Shown here: one piece after another, positions 25,576 to 35,449 of the stretch
How the letters are laid out: each line of letters starts with the position of its first letter
How positions within the stretch are numbered: position 1 is the first letter of the stretch
DNA from: Salinigranum halophilum
GTDB lineage: Archaea; Halobacteriota; Halobacteria; Halobacteriales; Haloferacaceae
Assembly (NCBI RefSeq): GCF_007004735.1
Contig: NZ_SSNL01000003.1
Coordinates: 682,001 to 746,000 of the forward strand
Reading direction: 5' to 3'
DNA: 64,000 nt
The notes under the pieces: generated by a model
What the model saw: the letters and a program-made list of their open reading frames with translations, nothing else
Told to the model about the DNA's origin: nothing
The model's database searches: none
Translations under genes and position numbers: made by a program

Positions 25576-25654
25576 TGAAGAGTGTCGTACGTCAGCGCGG
25601 TACTCCGCCGGTCCCGCAGTCGGCGGCACCCGATGAACAGGGACAACAGTCCTC

Positions 25655-25999
25655 ATGAAGCCCGTCGACTTCGACGACGCGGCGTCGTACGAACCGGACG
25701 AGGGCTGGCGTCGCGTCGCGCTGGCGGGGAGCGACCAGTTCTCGTTCGAGTGGTTCGAGAAACCGCCGGGACACGCCTCGCCGATGCACGACCACGAGAA
25801 CGAGCAGGTGTGTGTCTGTCTGGAGGGGGAACTGACGGTCGAGACCGATTCGGGGTCGGTCTCCCTCGGGGCGTACGACTCGGTCCTCTTGGAGGCGGGG
25901 GAGCCACACCGCGTCGAGAACACCGGCGACGAACGGGCCGTCGGGCTCGACGTCTTCGCGCCGGGCCGGTCGTTCGACTTCTGGACCGACCGGGACTGA
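25655..25999 (+). CDS. Single-domain cupin protein
   Basis: A 114-residue cupin. Motif 1 contains HDHENEQVCVCLEGEL, with the two His and the Glu that usually bind a metal, and motif 2 has LEAGEPHRVENTG. The beta-barrel ends with a small hydrophobic strand. Metal and substrate cannot be predicted. ATG 25655 is the only start near the fold. It converges with the P-type ATPase, one base between the two stop codons. Confidence 0.86.
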   Translation: MKPVDFDDAASYEPDEGWRRVALAGSDQFSFEWFEKPPGHASPMHDHENEQVCVCLEGELTVETDSGSVSLGAYDSVLLEAGEPHRVENTGDERAVGLDVFAPGRSFDFWTDRD

Positions 26000-26000
26000 C

Positions 26001-28736
26001 CTACTTCTCGCGGTTCTCGCGGTTCTCGCGGCCGACGAGAAGGAGGTTGACGCCGAGAACGACCGCCACCGCGACACCGATACGCGTCCAGTCGGCGGGC
26101 GTGGGCACCACGACGCCGAAGAGCCCCGACAGCGGGGTGTAGAGGACGAGCGCGTGTAAGATGAGCGACGCGGCGACGGCCGCGAGCAGCCAGGGGTTCG
26201 ACGCGAACGAGTGGCCGAACCGCCGGCGGATGATCTGGACGAGTCCCATCTCCGAGACGACGAAGAAGGTGAACAAGACGGTCTGTGCACGCGCGAGCGA
26301 CCCGAACGTCGAGAGCGACTCGAAGAAGAGGACGACCCCCACGGCGGCGAGCGTCAGTCCGATGGTGATGATGGACACGGCGACCCCGCGGTCGATGACG
26401 CCGTCGTCGGCCTCCCGGGGGTCGCGTTCGAGCACGTCTTCGGCGGTGGGGTCGACCCCGAGCGCCAGCGCCGGCGGGCCGTCGGTGACGAGGTTGATCC
26501 ACAGGAGCATCACCGGGGTGAGAATCAGTGCCTCGGTCTGGGCGGCGAACAACTGCGGGAAGAGGATACTGCCGACCAGCACCCCCACGAACACCGTGAA
26601 CACCTCGCCGGCGTTCGCAGAGAGGAGGAAGGTGACGAACGCCCGGATGTTGTCGAAGATGCCTCTCCCCTCGGAGACGGCGTCGCGGATGGTGGCGAAG
26701 TTGTCGTCACGCAGCACCATGTCCGAGGCGTCGCGCGTGACGTCCGTCCCGCGCTGACCCATGGCGACGCCGACGTCGGCCGTCCGGACCCCGGGCGCGT
26801 CGTTGACCCCGTCGCCCGTCATCGCGACGGTGTGTCCGTTCGCCTGGAGCGCCTTGAGGACCCGGACCTTCTGTTCGGGGGTCGCTCGGGCGAACACCTC
26901 CACGGACTCGACGCGGTCGCGCAGTTCCTCGTCGGACAGGGCGGCGAGTTCGGTCCCGGTCATCGCGCCCGTCGGGTCGAAGCCGACCTCCGCGCCCACC
27001 GCCTTCGCCGTCTCGACGTTGTCGCCGGTCACCATGACGACGCGGATGCCCGCCTTCCGGCAGTCGGCGACGGCGTCGGGCACCTCCTCCCGTGGGGGGT
27101 CGATCATCCCCTGCAGACCGAGGAAGGTGAGCCCCGTCTCGAGTTCCTCCTCGTCGGCGTCGGGGTCGACACCCGCCTTCGAGGCGAAGCCGAGGACGCG
27201 CAGCGCGTCCCCCGCGAACTCGTCGACGGACGCGAGGAACTCCTGGCGGTGCTCGTCGGTCAACTCCCGTGTCTCTCCGTCGACGAGGACGGTGTCACAG
27301 CGGTCGAGGACGACCTCTGGTGCGCCCTTCGTGTAGGCGGTGTGGTCCCCCTCCTCCCGGACGACGACCGTCATCCGCTGGCGCTCCGAGGAGAAGGGGA
27401 CCTCGGCCACTCGCTCGCTGTCGTCTTCGACACCCGCCTTCAGCGCCGACACGAGCAGGGCGACCTCCGTCGGGTCACCGATGTACTGCTTCTCGGCGTC
27501 ACCACTCGCGTCCTCGACGCGTTCGGCGTTGTTACAGCAGAGGCCACAGCGGAGGATGGGTTCGAGGGGCGACACCGACGCGGACTCGCCGTCGACGTGG
27601 AACTCCCCGTCGGGGTCCAGTCCCGACCCGGTCACCTCGTACGTCGTCTCCCCGGTCGCGATGCGCGTGACCGTCATCTGGCTCTCGGTCAGGGTGCCGG
27701 TCTTGTCCGTGAGGATGACGTCGACGGAGCCGAGGCTCTCGACGACGGGGAGCCGTCGCACGAGGGCGTTGCGGTCGACCATCCGCCGCGCGCCGAGTGC
27801 GAGCGTCAGCGTCACCACGGCCGGCAACCCCTCGGGGACGGCCGCGACGGCGAGCGTGATGGCGGTCAACAGGACGGCGACGACGTTCGCCTCCGTGAGG
27901 AGCAGTTGGACGGCGACGACGAGCACGATGAGCGCGCCGACACCGAGGCCGATACGGCGACCGAGCGTGTCGACCTCGCGCTGGAACGGCGTCTCGTTGT
28001 CGGGGGCCGACTGCAACTGCGTCGCGATACCGCCGACCTCGGTGTCCATTCCGGTGTCGACGACGACGGCGACGCCGCGGCCAGCGACGACCGTGGTGTT
28101 CATGTAGACCATGTTCTCCCGCTCGGCCAGCGGGGTCTCCGCGTCGACCTCGCCGGTCGTCTTCGAGACGCTCGCGCTCTCGCCCGTCAGCGCCGCCTCG
28201 TTCGCCGCGAGCGCCCCCGCCTCGACGAGACGGGCGTCCGCGGGGACGGCGTCACCCGCCTCGAGGACGACGACGTCGCCCGGAACGACGGTCGTCGCGT
28301 CGACGACCTCCCGTGTTCCGTCCCGGACGACGGTCGCGTCCGGCGTCGACATCGCTCGAAGCCGCTCCAGTGACTGCTCGGCGCGGTAGTCCTGGACGAA
28401 GCCGAACACGCCGTTGCCGAGGAGGATGAGCAGGATGAGGCCGGCGTCGACGTAACTCGGCTCTTCTCCCGGCAGGAGTCCCGTCGCGAGCGAGAGCCCC
28501 GCGGCGAGGATGAGGAGGTAGATGAGCGCGTCCTGGAACTGGGCGACGAACAGCGCCAGCGGTGAGACCTCCGTGTCGTCGTGAATCTCGTTGGGGCCGT
28601 ACTCGTCGAGTCGACGCGCCGCCTCCTCGTCTGTCAGACCCGACTCGCTCGTCTCGAACGCGCCGAAGACCTCGTCGAGCGCGCGTGCGTGCCACTCACC
28701 CTGCTCGTCCCTCGGACGTGTCTGTGCCTCACTCAT
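26001..28736 (-). CDS. P2-type cation-transporting ATPase (Ca2+-like)
   Basis: A 911-residue P-type ATPase of the cytoplasmic membrane. An N-terminal cation-ATPase domain (about 15-85), actuator loop TGES (184-187), M4 PEGLP (301-305), phosphorylation site D344 in DKTGTLT, TGDN and GDGVNDAPG hinge motifs, and a six-helix C-terminal region with NLVTDGPPALALG in M6 are all present. PEGLP with this M6 is the pattern of Ca2+ or related P2A/P2B pumps; the ion is inferred. The C-terminus ends in three NRE-like repeats. Alone on the minus strand, facing the cupin gene. Confidence 0.92.
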   Translation of the reverse strand: MSEAQTRPRDEQGEWHARALDEVFGAFETSESGLTDEEAARRLDEYGPNEIHDDTEVSPLALFVAQFQDALIYLLILAAGLSLATGLLPGEEPSYVDAGLILLILLGNGVFGFVQDYRAEQSLERLRAMSTPDATVVRDGTREVVDATTVVPGDVVVLEAGDAVPADARLVEAGALAANEAALTGESASVSKTTGEVDAETPLAERENMVYMNTTVVAGRGVAVVVDTGMDTEVGGIATQLQSAPDNETPFQREVDTLGRRIGLGVGALIVLVVAVQLLLTEANVVAVLLTAITLAVAAVPEGLPAVVTLTLALGARRMVDRNALVRRLPVVESLGSVDVILTDKTGTLTESQMTVTRIATGETTYEVTGSGLDPDGEFHVDGESASVSPLEPILRCGLCCNNAERVEDASGDAEKQYIGDPTEVALLVSALKAGVEDDSERVAEVPFSSERQRMTVVVREEGDHTAYTKGAPEVVLDRCDTVLVDGETRELTDEHRQEFLASVDEFAGDALRVLGFASKAGVDPDADEEELETGLTFLGLQGMIDPPREEVPDAVADCRKAGIRVVMVTGDNVETAKAVGAEVGFDPTGAMTGTELAALSDEELRDRVESVEVFARATPEQKVRVLKALQANGHTVAMTGDGVNDAPGVRTADVGVAMGQRGTDVTRDASDMVLRDDNFATIRDAVSEGRGIFDNIRAFVTFLLSANAGEVFTVFVGVLVGSILFPQLFAAQTEALILTPVMLLWINLVTDGPPALALGVDPTAEDVLERDPREADDGVIDRGVAVSIITIGLTLAAVGVVLFFESLSTFGSLARAQTVLFTFFVVSEMGLVQIIRRRFGHSFASNPWLLAAVAASLILHALVLYTPLSGLFGVVVPTPADWTRIGVAVAVVLGVNLLLVGRENRENREK
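26005..26031 (-). repeat. Three tandem 9-bp units (TTCTCGCGG)
   Basis: Three exact copies of TTCTCGCGG at 26005-26013, 26014-26022 and 26023-26031. They lie in the end of the P-type ATPase gene and encode repeated Arg-Glu-Asn residues. Likely slipped-strand expansion of a basic/acidic tail. Confidence 0.85.
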
Positions 28737-28871
28737 CCGTGACCCAGGCTGTGTCGGGGTTCACCGTTCCGCGGCGATTCGAACGTGCAGGTGGTGACGG
28801 CGAAGCGGACATAGCGATTCCTGTCGGTACAGTCACAGGGATGTGGTTTAGCTACTGCGCCGCCGACTGCG

Positions 28872-29468
28872 TCACTCCTCGGCAGGGTCGACCGTGTCGG
28901 CGTCGTGGCCGCGGAAGTTCTCGAGCAGGCCGTCGGCGAACACGACGACCACGAGCGCGCCGACCAGGTCGAACACCAGGTCGAGGGCCGTGTCGACCCG
29001 TCCGTACGAGACGAGGACCGGTTCGATGCCGACACGCCGAGAGAGCCAGTGGGTGATGTACTCGGCGACCTCCCAGAGGACGCCCCCGGCGACGACGCCG
29101 GCGAGGACGTGCGGCCGCGGGTCGCGCCCCATGCGTCGCGCGACGGTGTGGGTGAGGCCTCCGAGGAGTGTCGCCGCGTGGACGTGTGTCAGGTGGTCCC
29201 ACCACCAGACGTCGTCGTAGGGGCCGAGCATGCCGACGGCGTGCGTGAGCATCGCCGACTCCGTGTAGACGCGCTGCCACGGGCGAAACGCCACCGGGTA
29301 GCGCCGCTCGACGACGTCGGGCAGGAAACTCCCCGCGAGCGCGAGGAGCGCGTTCACGACCGCGCCGTAGTCACGCCGGCGGATTCCGACGGCGAGGACC
29401 GCCACGATGCCGACGCGGATGGCTCGCTCCACCGTCCGCGTGACCGCTTGCCGGATATCACTCGACAC
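28872..29468 (-). CDS. Multi-pass membrane protein (YjdF/DUF2238-like)
   Basis: A 198-residue membrane protein with about five hydrophobic segments. It contains conserved-looking WWWDHLTHVHAATLLGG and GVLWEVAEYITHWLS, with acidic and His residues inside helices; this resembles the bacterial YjdF/DUF2238 family of unknown function. It is separated by about 130 bases from the ATPase gene, which lies downstream on the same strand. The ATG at 29468 is the first in frame. Confidence 0.75.
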   Translation of the reverse strand: MSSDIRQAVTRTVERAIRVGIVAVLAVGIRRRDYGAVVNALLALAGSFLPDVVERRYPVAFRPWQRVYTESAMLTHAVGMLGPYDDVWWWDHLTHVHAATLLGGLTHTVARRMGRDPRPHVLAGVVAGGVLWEVAEYITHWLSRRVGIEPVLVSYGRVDTALDLVFDLVGALVVVVFADGLLENFRGHDADTVDPAEE

Positions 29469-29567
29469 GTTCGCTCACCGTCAGTGTGACCCCGCGGGGG
29501 TGAAAACGTTCCGTCCGACCGACCCGCCGGTGGCGTTCGGGCCCGGCGTGCCGTGTCGCGCCGCCGC

Positions 29568-29726
29568 TCACCGGCTGAACCGGAGCTCCTTCGCGGGGTC
29601 TTCTGCGACCACCCACCAGCGGACGTCGGCCTTCGGGTGTCGGCGCTCCACGTGGCTCTCGAGTTCCTCGCCCGTCTCGAAGTCCCGTCCACAGAGGTTA
29701 CAGCGATGGTGTCGTTTCGATGCCAT
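29568..29726 (-). CDS. C2H2 zinc-finger micro-protein
   Basis: A 52-residue protein with one classical C2H2 finger: C9-x2-C12 and H25-x4-H30 (CNLCGRDFETGEELESH). The tail holds a short WWVV strand. Single C2H2 fingers of this size are widespread in haloarchaea; DNA or RNA binding is inferred. The frame stays open far upstream, but ATG 29726 places the finger at the N-terminus and avoids overlap with the hydrolase gene. Confidence 0.82.
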   Translation of the reverse strand: MASKRHHRCNLCGRDFETGEELESHVERRHPKADVRWWVVAEDPAKELRFSR

Positions 29727-29767
29727 GTGTCGAGGGAGGCCGTCCACAGTAATGACGGTTTCTCCGG

Positions 29768-30400
29768 TCAGGCGAGTCGCGTCGCGAACCAGTCCGCCGC
29801 GAGGTCGGCCACTCGTTCGAGTTCCCCGGGCCCCTCGAAGAGGTGTCCGGCCCCGTCGACGACTTCCAGTCCCTTCGCGCAGGTGAGGCGCTCGTAGGCG
29901 TCGCGGTTGAGCGCCAGCACGTCGGTGTCCGCGCCACCGACGATGAATAGCGTCGCGGCCGTGACGCGCGGCAGGTGGTCGGACGCGAGGTCGACCCGCC
30001 CGCCGCGTGAGACGACCGCCCCGACGTCGTCGCCGCGCTCGGCCGCGGCGCGGAGTGCGGCGGCCGCCCCCGTGCTCGACCCGAAGTAGCCGAGGTTCAT
30101 GCGCGCCGTCTCCGGGCGTTCGCGCAGCCAGTCGGTCACGCCGAGCAGGCGCTCTGTCAGGAGGTCGATGTCGAACCGCGTCTCGTACGTTTCGTCCTCC
30201 TCGGCGGTGAGGAGGTCGAACAGGAGCGTCCCCACCCCGTGGTCGCGAAGGACCGACGCGACGGCGGTGTTGCGTGGGCTGTGCCTGCTGCTCCCGCTCC
30301 CGTGGGCGAACACGACCAGTCCCGTCGCGGCGTCGGGGATGCGGAGTTCGCCGTCGAGGCGGACCGCGTCGACGGGAATCTCGACTGTCCGGGCTGTCAT
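29768..30400 (-). CDS. Alpha/beta hydrolase (dienelactone hydrolase-like)
   Basis: A 210-residue alpha/beta hydrolase. The oxyanion region is VVFAHGSGSSRHSPRN (residues 29-44); the nucleophile is S109 in the GSSTG elbow; the acid (near GGADTDVLALN) and His (GAGHLFEGP) complete the triad. Proteins of this type often occur with phosphoribosyltransferase domains, but none is fused here. Substrate unknown. Its start ATG is placed at 30400 after a short non-homologous in-frame leader. It is divergent from coaD. Confidence 0.88.
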   Translation of the reverse strand: MTARTVEIPVDAVRLDGELRIPDAATGLVVFAHGSGSSRHSPRNTAVASVLRDHGVGTLLFDLLTAEEDETYETRFDIDLLTERLLGVTDWLRERPETARMNLGYFGSSTGAAAALRAAAERGDDVGAVVSRGGRVDLASDHLPRVTAATLFIVGGADTDVLALNRDAYERLTCAKGLEVVDGAGHLFEGPGELERVADLAADWFATRLA

Positions 30401-30536
30401 GCGTGGAGTGACGCGCGCGGAACATGTCAACGTATCGTCGGGCGGGTGGAACGGGTCGGCGACCCCGCCTGCGTCCGGCCACCGGCTCCCCGCAGTGACA
30501 GGTACCTATACCACCGTGGAGCCAGAAGACGCCGCT

Positions 30537-31085
30537 GTGACGGACACTGACCGCACGGCCATCCTCGGCGGGACGTTCACACCGATCCACAACGGTCACC
30601 GTGCGCTCTTACACGCGGCGTTCCAGACTGCCAGCCACGACGGGCCCGGAGACGGGCACGTCGTCGTCGGGCTCACGTCCTCGGACCTCGCCACGCGGAC
30701 CCGAAGCGACCCCGAACAGGCGGCCCTCTTCGGTTCCTACGCCGAGCGCCGCGCCGCGCTCGCCGACGAACTCGACCTGCTGAGCCGCGCGTACACCGCC
30801 TCCTACGAGATTACGAAGCTGACCGACCCGCGGGGGCCGGCCGCGACGGACGACGACATCGACGCGCTCATCGCCTCGCCCGAGTCGAAGGCACAGCGCC
30901 GTGCCCACGAAATCAACCGCCAGCGGCTCGAACAGGGGTTGTGTCCACTGGAGGTCCACACCGCCCCGTTCGTCGTCGCCGAGGACGGCACCCGAATCAG
31001 CAGCACGCGCATCCGCCGCGGCGAGATAGACGTCCACGGTCGCGTCCTGGGCGGCCGCGGCGAGGACTCGTCGCCGACGGGGTGA
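30537..31085 (+). CDS. coaD: Phosphopantetheine adenylyltransferase, archaeal type
   Basis: Enzyme that transfers AMP from ATP to 4'-phosphopantetheine in coenzyme A synthesis; 182 residues. The nucleotidyltransferase motif is GGTFTPIHNGH (11-21), giving the TxxH and HxGH signatures; ISSTRIRRGEID near residue 162 is the second ATP-binding motif. The start is GTG 30537: an AT-rich element (ctata, about 30505-30509) lies some 28-32 bases upstream. The in-frame GTG at 30516 would be too close to it. Confidence 0.88.
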   Translation: MTDTDRTAILGGTFTPIHNGHRALLHAAFQTASHDGPGDGHVVVGLTSSDLATRTRSDPEQAALFGSYAERRAALADELDLLSRAYTASYEITKLTDPRGPAATDDDIDALIASPESKAQRRAHEINRQRLEQGLCPLEVHTAPFVVAEDGTRISSTRIRRGEIDVHGRVLGGRGEDSSPTG

Positions 31086-31303
31086 GCGAACGGTGTCGGC
31101 CGTGTTCCGCCGTCGCGCCGTCGTGTGAACGGTCGGTTCGTTCTTTCACCGACGAGAGACGCCGCCGAGCCGTCCGTTCGACGCCGGTAGCTCTGTCGCC
31201 ATCGTCTGTGACAAACTCGTTCGCAGTTTATTCACGTTTCACACCGCTTAAGTCTCCACCGCCGATTGACTAACCGAACGCTCGTTCAGTTCACACAGTC
31301 CAT

Positions 31304-32914
31304 ATGAAACCGACAACAACTGCCCTTCTCGGGCTCTGTCTCGCGGTCGTCTTCGCGTCGGCGGGAGCGCCGCTCGTCAGCGCCGAAGAACAGGTGATCG
31401 GGCGTCCGAACGTCGACGTGTACGTGCCGAACAACCAGGTCACACCCGGCGAGGAGACGACGCTCGACGTCTTCCTCTCGAACGACGGTGAACTCCGCCA
31501 GGACGGCGCTCCGGAGTACGTCGACCGCGTCACCACCGCGCGCGGGACCGTCGTCGAACTCGACGCAGCGAACAGCCCCATAACGTTCGACACGGGCGCG
31601 ATTCCCGTCGGCACGCTCCCGACGGGGACCGCCGGCCCACTCGAGGTCTCGCTGACGGTCCCCGAGGGGACCCCACCGGGGACCTACGAGGTACCCGTGG
31701 AGGTCCGCTACAGCTACACGCGCCTCGTCACGTACGGTGACGGGGAGCCCGAGTTCTCCGAGTCCTCCTTCTCGGGCGAGCAGACCGTCACGATTCGCGT
31801 CGTCGACGCCCCGCGCTTCGAAGTCGTCGACACCCAGTCGACGACACAGATCGGAGACCGCGGCGAGGTCACGCTGACGCTCCGGAACGTCGGGACCGAA
31901 CCCGCACGGGATGCGCGGGTCTCGCTCGCGTCGTCGAGTGACGAACTCGCGTTCGGGACCGATTCGAGCAGCGCCGACTCCTTCGTCGGAAGCTGGCGTC
32001 CCGGCGAGACGAAGCAGGTGACCTACGCGCTGTCGGCGACAGACGACGCCATCGAGCGTGAGTACTCGCTGACGTCGACGGTCGACTACACGGACGTCGA
32101 CGGCGTTCGACAGACCTCCACCGAGCTCGTGACGGGCGTCACCCCGCGCGCCGAGCAGTCGTTCGCGCTGTCGGCGCTCGACTCGACGCTCCGTGTCGGC
32201 CAGGAGGGGACCATCTCGGGCACCATCACGAACGAGGGCCCCTCGACGGTCACCGAGCCCGTCCTCGTCGTCTCCGGCGGGTCGCAGAACCTCGACTTCA
32301 CCGAGACGGAGTACGCCCTCTCCACGCTCGCGAGCGGCGACAGCGAGTCGTTCTCGTTCGAGGCGGACGTGAGCGACGCGGCGACCGCGGGTCGCCAGCA
32401 GTTCAGCTTCCAGGTGCGATACCAGAACGGCGTCGGTGACGACCGCACCAGCGACACGCTCCGACGGGCCGTCGACGTGGACACACAGCGTGACCGCTTC
32501 ACCGTCGAGCCGGTCCAGTCGACGCTCGAACGGGGCGGCTCAGACACGGTCACGCTCCGTGTCACCAACAACGGTGCCGAGCCGGTGACCGAGGTCAGCG
32601 TGAAGACGTACTTCACCGACCCGCTCTCCAGCAGCGACGACGAGGCGTTCGTCCCGTCGCTCGACCCCGGCGAATCGGCCGAGATTCAGGTGGCCGCCAG
32701 CGCCGGTAACGACGCGCTCACGAAGCAGTACCCGATGTCGGCCGACATCCAGTACACGACTCCCGACGGCGATACGGAGCTCTCGAACACGTACAAGGTC
32801 GCCATCGACGTCGTCGCCGCGGACGGTGGGGGTGGCGGCCTGCCGCTCCCGGCCATCTTCGGTGTCGTCGCCGTGGCCGCCGTGGGACTCGTCGTCTGGC
32901 GTCGCCGGGGGTAA
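31304..32914 (+). CDS. Exported S-layer-like protein with CARDB-type repeats
   Basis: A 536-residue surface protein (COG1361-like). A Sec signal peptide ends near residue 26 (VSA-E). Four or so beta-sandwich repeats follow, each with the pattern 'L-x-N-x-G-x-E-P' (TLRNVGTEPARDARV, TITNEGPSTVTEPV, RVTNNGAEPVTEV). A Gly run and a single C-terminal transmembrane helix (about 508-532) with a WRRRG end anchor it. It is followed ten bases later by an RND transporter, so it may act as its extracellular partner; that is inferred from position. Confidence 0.85.
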   Translation: MKPTTTALLGLCLAVVFASAGAPLVSAEEQVIGRPNVDVYVPNNQVTPGEETTLDVFLSNDGELRQDGAPEYVDRVTTARGTVVELDAANSPITFDTGAIPVGTLPTGTAGPLEVSLTVPEGTPPGTYEVPVEVRYSYTRLVTYGDGEPEFSESSFSGEQTVTIRVVDAPRFEVVDTQSTTQIGDRGEVTLTLRNVGTEPARDARVSLASSSDELAFGTDSSSADSFVGSWRPGETKQVTYALSATDDAIEREYSLTSTVDYTDVDGVRQTSTELVTGVTPRAEQSFALSALDSTLRVGQEGTISGTITNEGPSTVTEPVLVVSGGSQNLDFTETEYALSTLASGDSESFSFEADVSDAATAGRQQFSFQVRYQNGVGDDRTSDTLRRAVDVDTQRDRFTVEPVQSTLERGGSDTVTLRVTNNGAEPVTEVSVKTYFTDPLSSSDDEAFVPSLDPGESAEIQVAASAGNDALTKQYPMSADIQYTTPDGDTELSNTYKVAIDVVAADGGGGGLPLPAIFGVVAVAAVGLVVWRRRG

Positions 32915-32923
32915 GCTCCCTCG

Positions 32924-35449
32924 ATGAGGCACCAACAGCTCATCGACCGTGTCGACGACTGGATCGTCAACCGCCCGCGGGCGGTCATCCTGGCGTTCGT
33001 CGTCGTCACGCTCGTCATGTCGTCGGGGCTCGGAATGACGGCGACCGAGTCGGGGACCGACCAGTTCACCGAGGACATCCCGGCGCAGGAGGCCGCCGAG
33101 GAGATCAACGAACGGTTCGAGACCGAGAGCTTCACCGACGGGACCGCCTCGACACAGCTCATCCAGTCGAACAGCAACGTCCTCTCGAAGTCGAGCCTGT
33201 TGCGGATGCTGGAGGCACAGCACCGTCTCGAAGAGACACCCGACCAGCGCGTGGTCGCCACCGCGAGCGTCGCCCGCGCGGTCGCACAGGAGATCGACCC
33301 GGAGGCGACCACGCTCGACGCACAGATCGACGCGCTCGAACGCACCCCGGCGTCGACGGTCCGCGCGCACACGCGGTCAGTGCTCGGTGACCGACCTGGA
33401 CTGGTCGCCCTGCTCAGCGAGGACTACAACCGCGAGTCGGTGACCGCGTCGGCGACCATCGGCACCGTGACGCACTCGCTGCCGGACGCCGACAGCGGTG
33501 GCGGTGGTGGTGGCGGTGACAGCCCCGCCCAGGCGATTCAGCTCCAGGCCGAAGACATCGTGGCGACCGCCGGCGGCGACATCCGGGTCTTCGGCTCCGG
33601 GCTGCTCTCGGCCGAGTTCGGCAACGTCATCGGCGACTCGCTGCTCATCGTCGTCCCCGCCGCGGTGACGCTCATCTTCGTCTTCCTCGTCTACGCCTAC
33701 CGCGACCCCCTCGACCTCCTCGTCGGGGTGGTTTCGCTCGCGATGGCCATCCTCTGGACGTTCGGCTTCATGGGACTCGCGGGCATCGCGTTCACGCAGA
33801 TGCTCATCGCGGTGCCGCCGCTCCTCTTGGCCGTGGGAATCGACTTCGGCATCCACGCCGTCAACCGCTACCGCGAGGAGCGCGTCCAGGGCATCGGTAT
33901 CGTCGACTCGATGCGGACCGCCACCGACCAACTGCTCGTGGCCTTCTTCATCGTCACGGGCACGACCGTCATCGGCTTCAGCGCCAACCTGACGAGCGCG
34001 CTCCCGCCCATCCAGGACTTCGGCCTCGTCGCCGGCATCGGCATCATCTTCACCTTCCTCATCTTCGGCATCTTTCTCCCGGCTGCGAAGGTGTACGCCG
34101 ACCAGTGGCGGGCGCGAGTCGGCTTCCCGCAGTTCGGGAGTCAGCCGCTCGGCACCGAGGAGTCGGTGCTCGGGAAGGTCCTCCCCGCCGGTGTCACTAT
34201 CAGCCGGGTCGCGCCTCGGCTGTTCCTCGTCGTCTTGATCGTGAGCACGAGCGGCCTCGCGTACTACGGGTCGGGCGTCGACTCACGGTTCACGCAGGAG
34301 TCGTTCCTCCCGCCCGAGGACAACCCCGACTGGCTCGAACAGCTCCCCGAGCCCTTCGCGCCCAGCGACTACGACACGCCGGCTGTCCTCAACTATCTCG
34401 AAGAGACGTTCGAGAGCGGCGAGGACGACACGGTCACGGTGTACGTCGAGGGACCGTTGCGCCAGGACGACGCCCTCGAACAGCTCGCGCGGATGGGCGA
34501 GACCGCGCCGGAGAGCTTCGTCACCCGTGATGGGCGGACGGACTCGACGAGCATCGTCACGGTCATCCGCGAGCGCGCCGCCAGAGACGAGGAGTTCGCC
34601 GCGCTGGTGCGGCGGAACGACGCGAACCGAAACGGCATCCCCGACGACAACCTCGAGACGGTGTACGAGGCGCTGCTCTCGTCGCCCGCGCGCGACAGAG
34701 CGCTCAACTACATCACCGAGGATTACCGCAGCGCGCGCGTCCAGTACGCGGTGAAAGCCGACGCCTCACAGGCCGAGATCACGCGCGATAGCCGCGAGGT
34801 CGCCTCTCGCATCCGCTTCGAGGCGACCGCGACGGGGACCATCATCGTGTTCAAGGCCGTCTCGGACGTCATCACCGACTCCGCGCTCACGAGCCTCGCG
34901 CTCGCGCTCGGAGCGACCGCGGTGTTCCTCGTGGGCATCTACTGGCTCCTCGAGGGGCGGCCGCTGCTCGGCATCGCCAACACCGTCCCCATCGCGGTCA
35001 CCGTCGCGGCCATCGCCGCCTCGATGCGCTACGGGGACATCCCGCTCAACGCCCTGACCGGGACCATCCTCTCGATCGCTATCGGCCTCGGCATCGACTA
35101 CTCGGCCCACGTCGTCCACCGCTTCTCCGAGGAGTTCGACGACGACGACGACGTCTACGAGGCGCTCGAGGCGACGGTCCGCGGGACCGGTGGGGCGCTC
35201 ACCGGGAGCATGCTCACCACGGTCACGGGCATCGGGGTGCTCGTGTTGGCCATCACGCCCATCCTCGGCCAGTTCGGCCTCCTCACCGGGTTGAGCATCC
35301 TCTACTCGTTCCTGGCCTCCATCTTCGTCCTCCCTTCGACGCTCGTCGTCTGGGCGCGGCTCACCGGCCGCGGCGGGACCCCGGCCGACGACGCGCCCGC
35401 GGCTCCCAACTCGACCACCCCCGCTGACGGCACCCCCTCCAACGCATGA
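32924..35449 (+). CDS. RND/MMPL-family transporter
   Basis: An 841-residue membrane transporter of the RND superfamily (MMPL/HAE3 branch). Two repeats each have one helix, a large extracellular domain, then five helices. The GIDFGIHAVNRYREE motif in the first half and GLGIDYSAHVVHRFSEE in the second are the proton-relay helix 4 signatures. A run of seven Gly occurs in the first extracellular domain. Probably exports lipids or hydrophobic molecules. It forms a likely operon with the S-layer-like gene upstream; a TetR gene lies 346 bases downstream. Confidence 0.92.
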   Translation: MRHQQLIDRVDDWIVNRPRAVILAFVVVTLVMSSGLGMTATESGTDQFTEDIPAQEAAEEINERFETESFTDGTASTQLIQSNSNVLSKSSLLRMLEAQHRLEETPDQRVVATASVARAVAQEIDPEATTLDAQIDALERTPASTVRAHTRSVLGDRPGLVALLSEDYNRESVTASATIGTVTHSLPDADSGGGGGGGDSPAQAIQLQAEDIVATAGGDIRVFGSGLLSAEFGNVIGDSLLIVVPAAVTLIFVFLVYAYRDPLDLLVGVVSLAMAILWTFGFMGLAGIAFTQMLIAVPPLLLAVGIDFGIHAVNRYREERVQGIGIVDSMRTATDQLLVAFFIVTGTTVIGFSANLTSALPPIQDFGLVAGIGIIFTFLIFGIFLPAAKVYADQWRARVGFPQFGSQPLGTEESVLGKVLPAGVTISRVAPRLFLVVLIVSTSGLAYYGSGVDSRFTQESFLPPEDNPDWLEQLPEPFAPSDYDTPAVLNYLEETFESGEDDTVTVYVEGPLRQDDALEQLARMGETAPESFVTRDGRTDSTSIVTVIRERAARDEEFAALVRRNDANRNGIPDDNLETVYEALLSSPARDRALNYITEDYRSARVQYAVKADASQAEITRDSREVASRIRFEATATGTIIVFKAVSDVITDSALTSLALALGATAVFLVGIYWLLEGRPLLGIANTVPIAVTVAAIAASMRYGDIPLNALTGTILSIAIGLGIDYSAHVVHRFSEEFDDDDDVYEALEATVRGTGGALTGSMLTTVTGIGVLVLAITPILGQFGLLTGLSILYSFLASIFVLPSTLVVWARLTGRGGTPADDAPAAPNSTTPADGTPSNA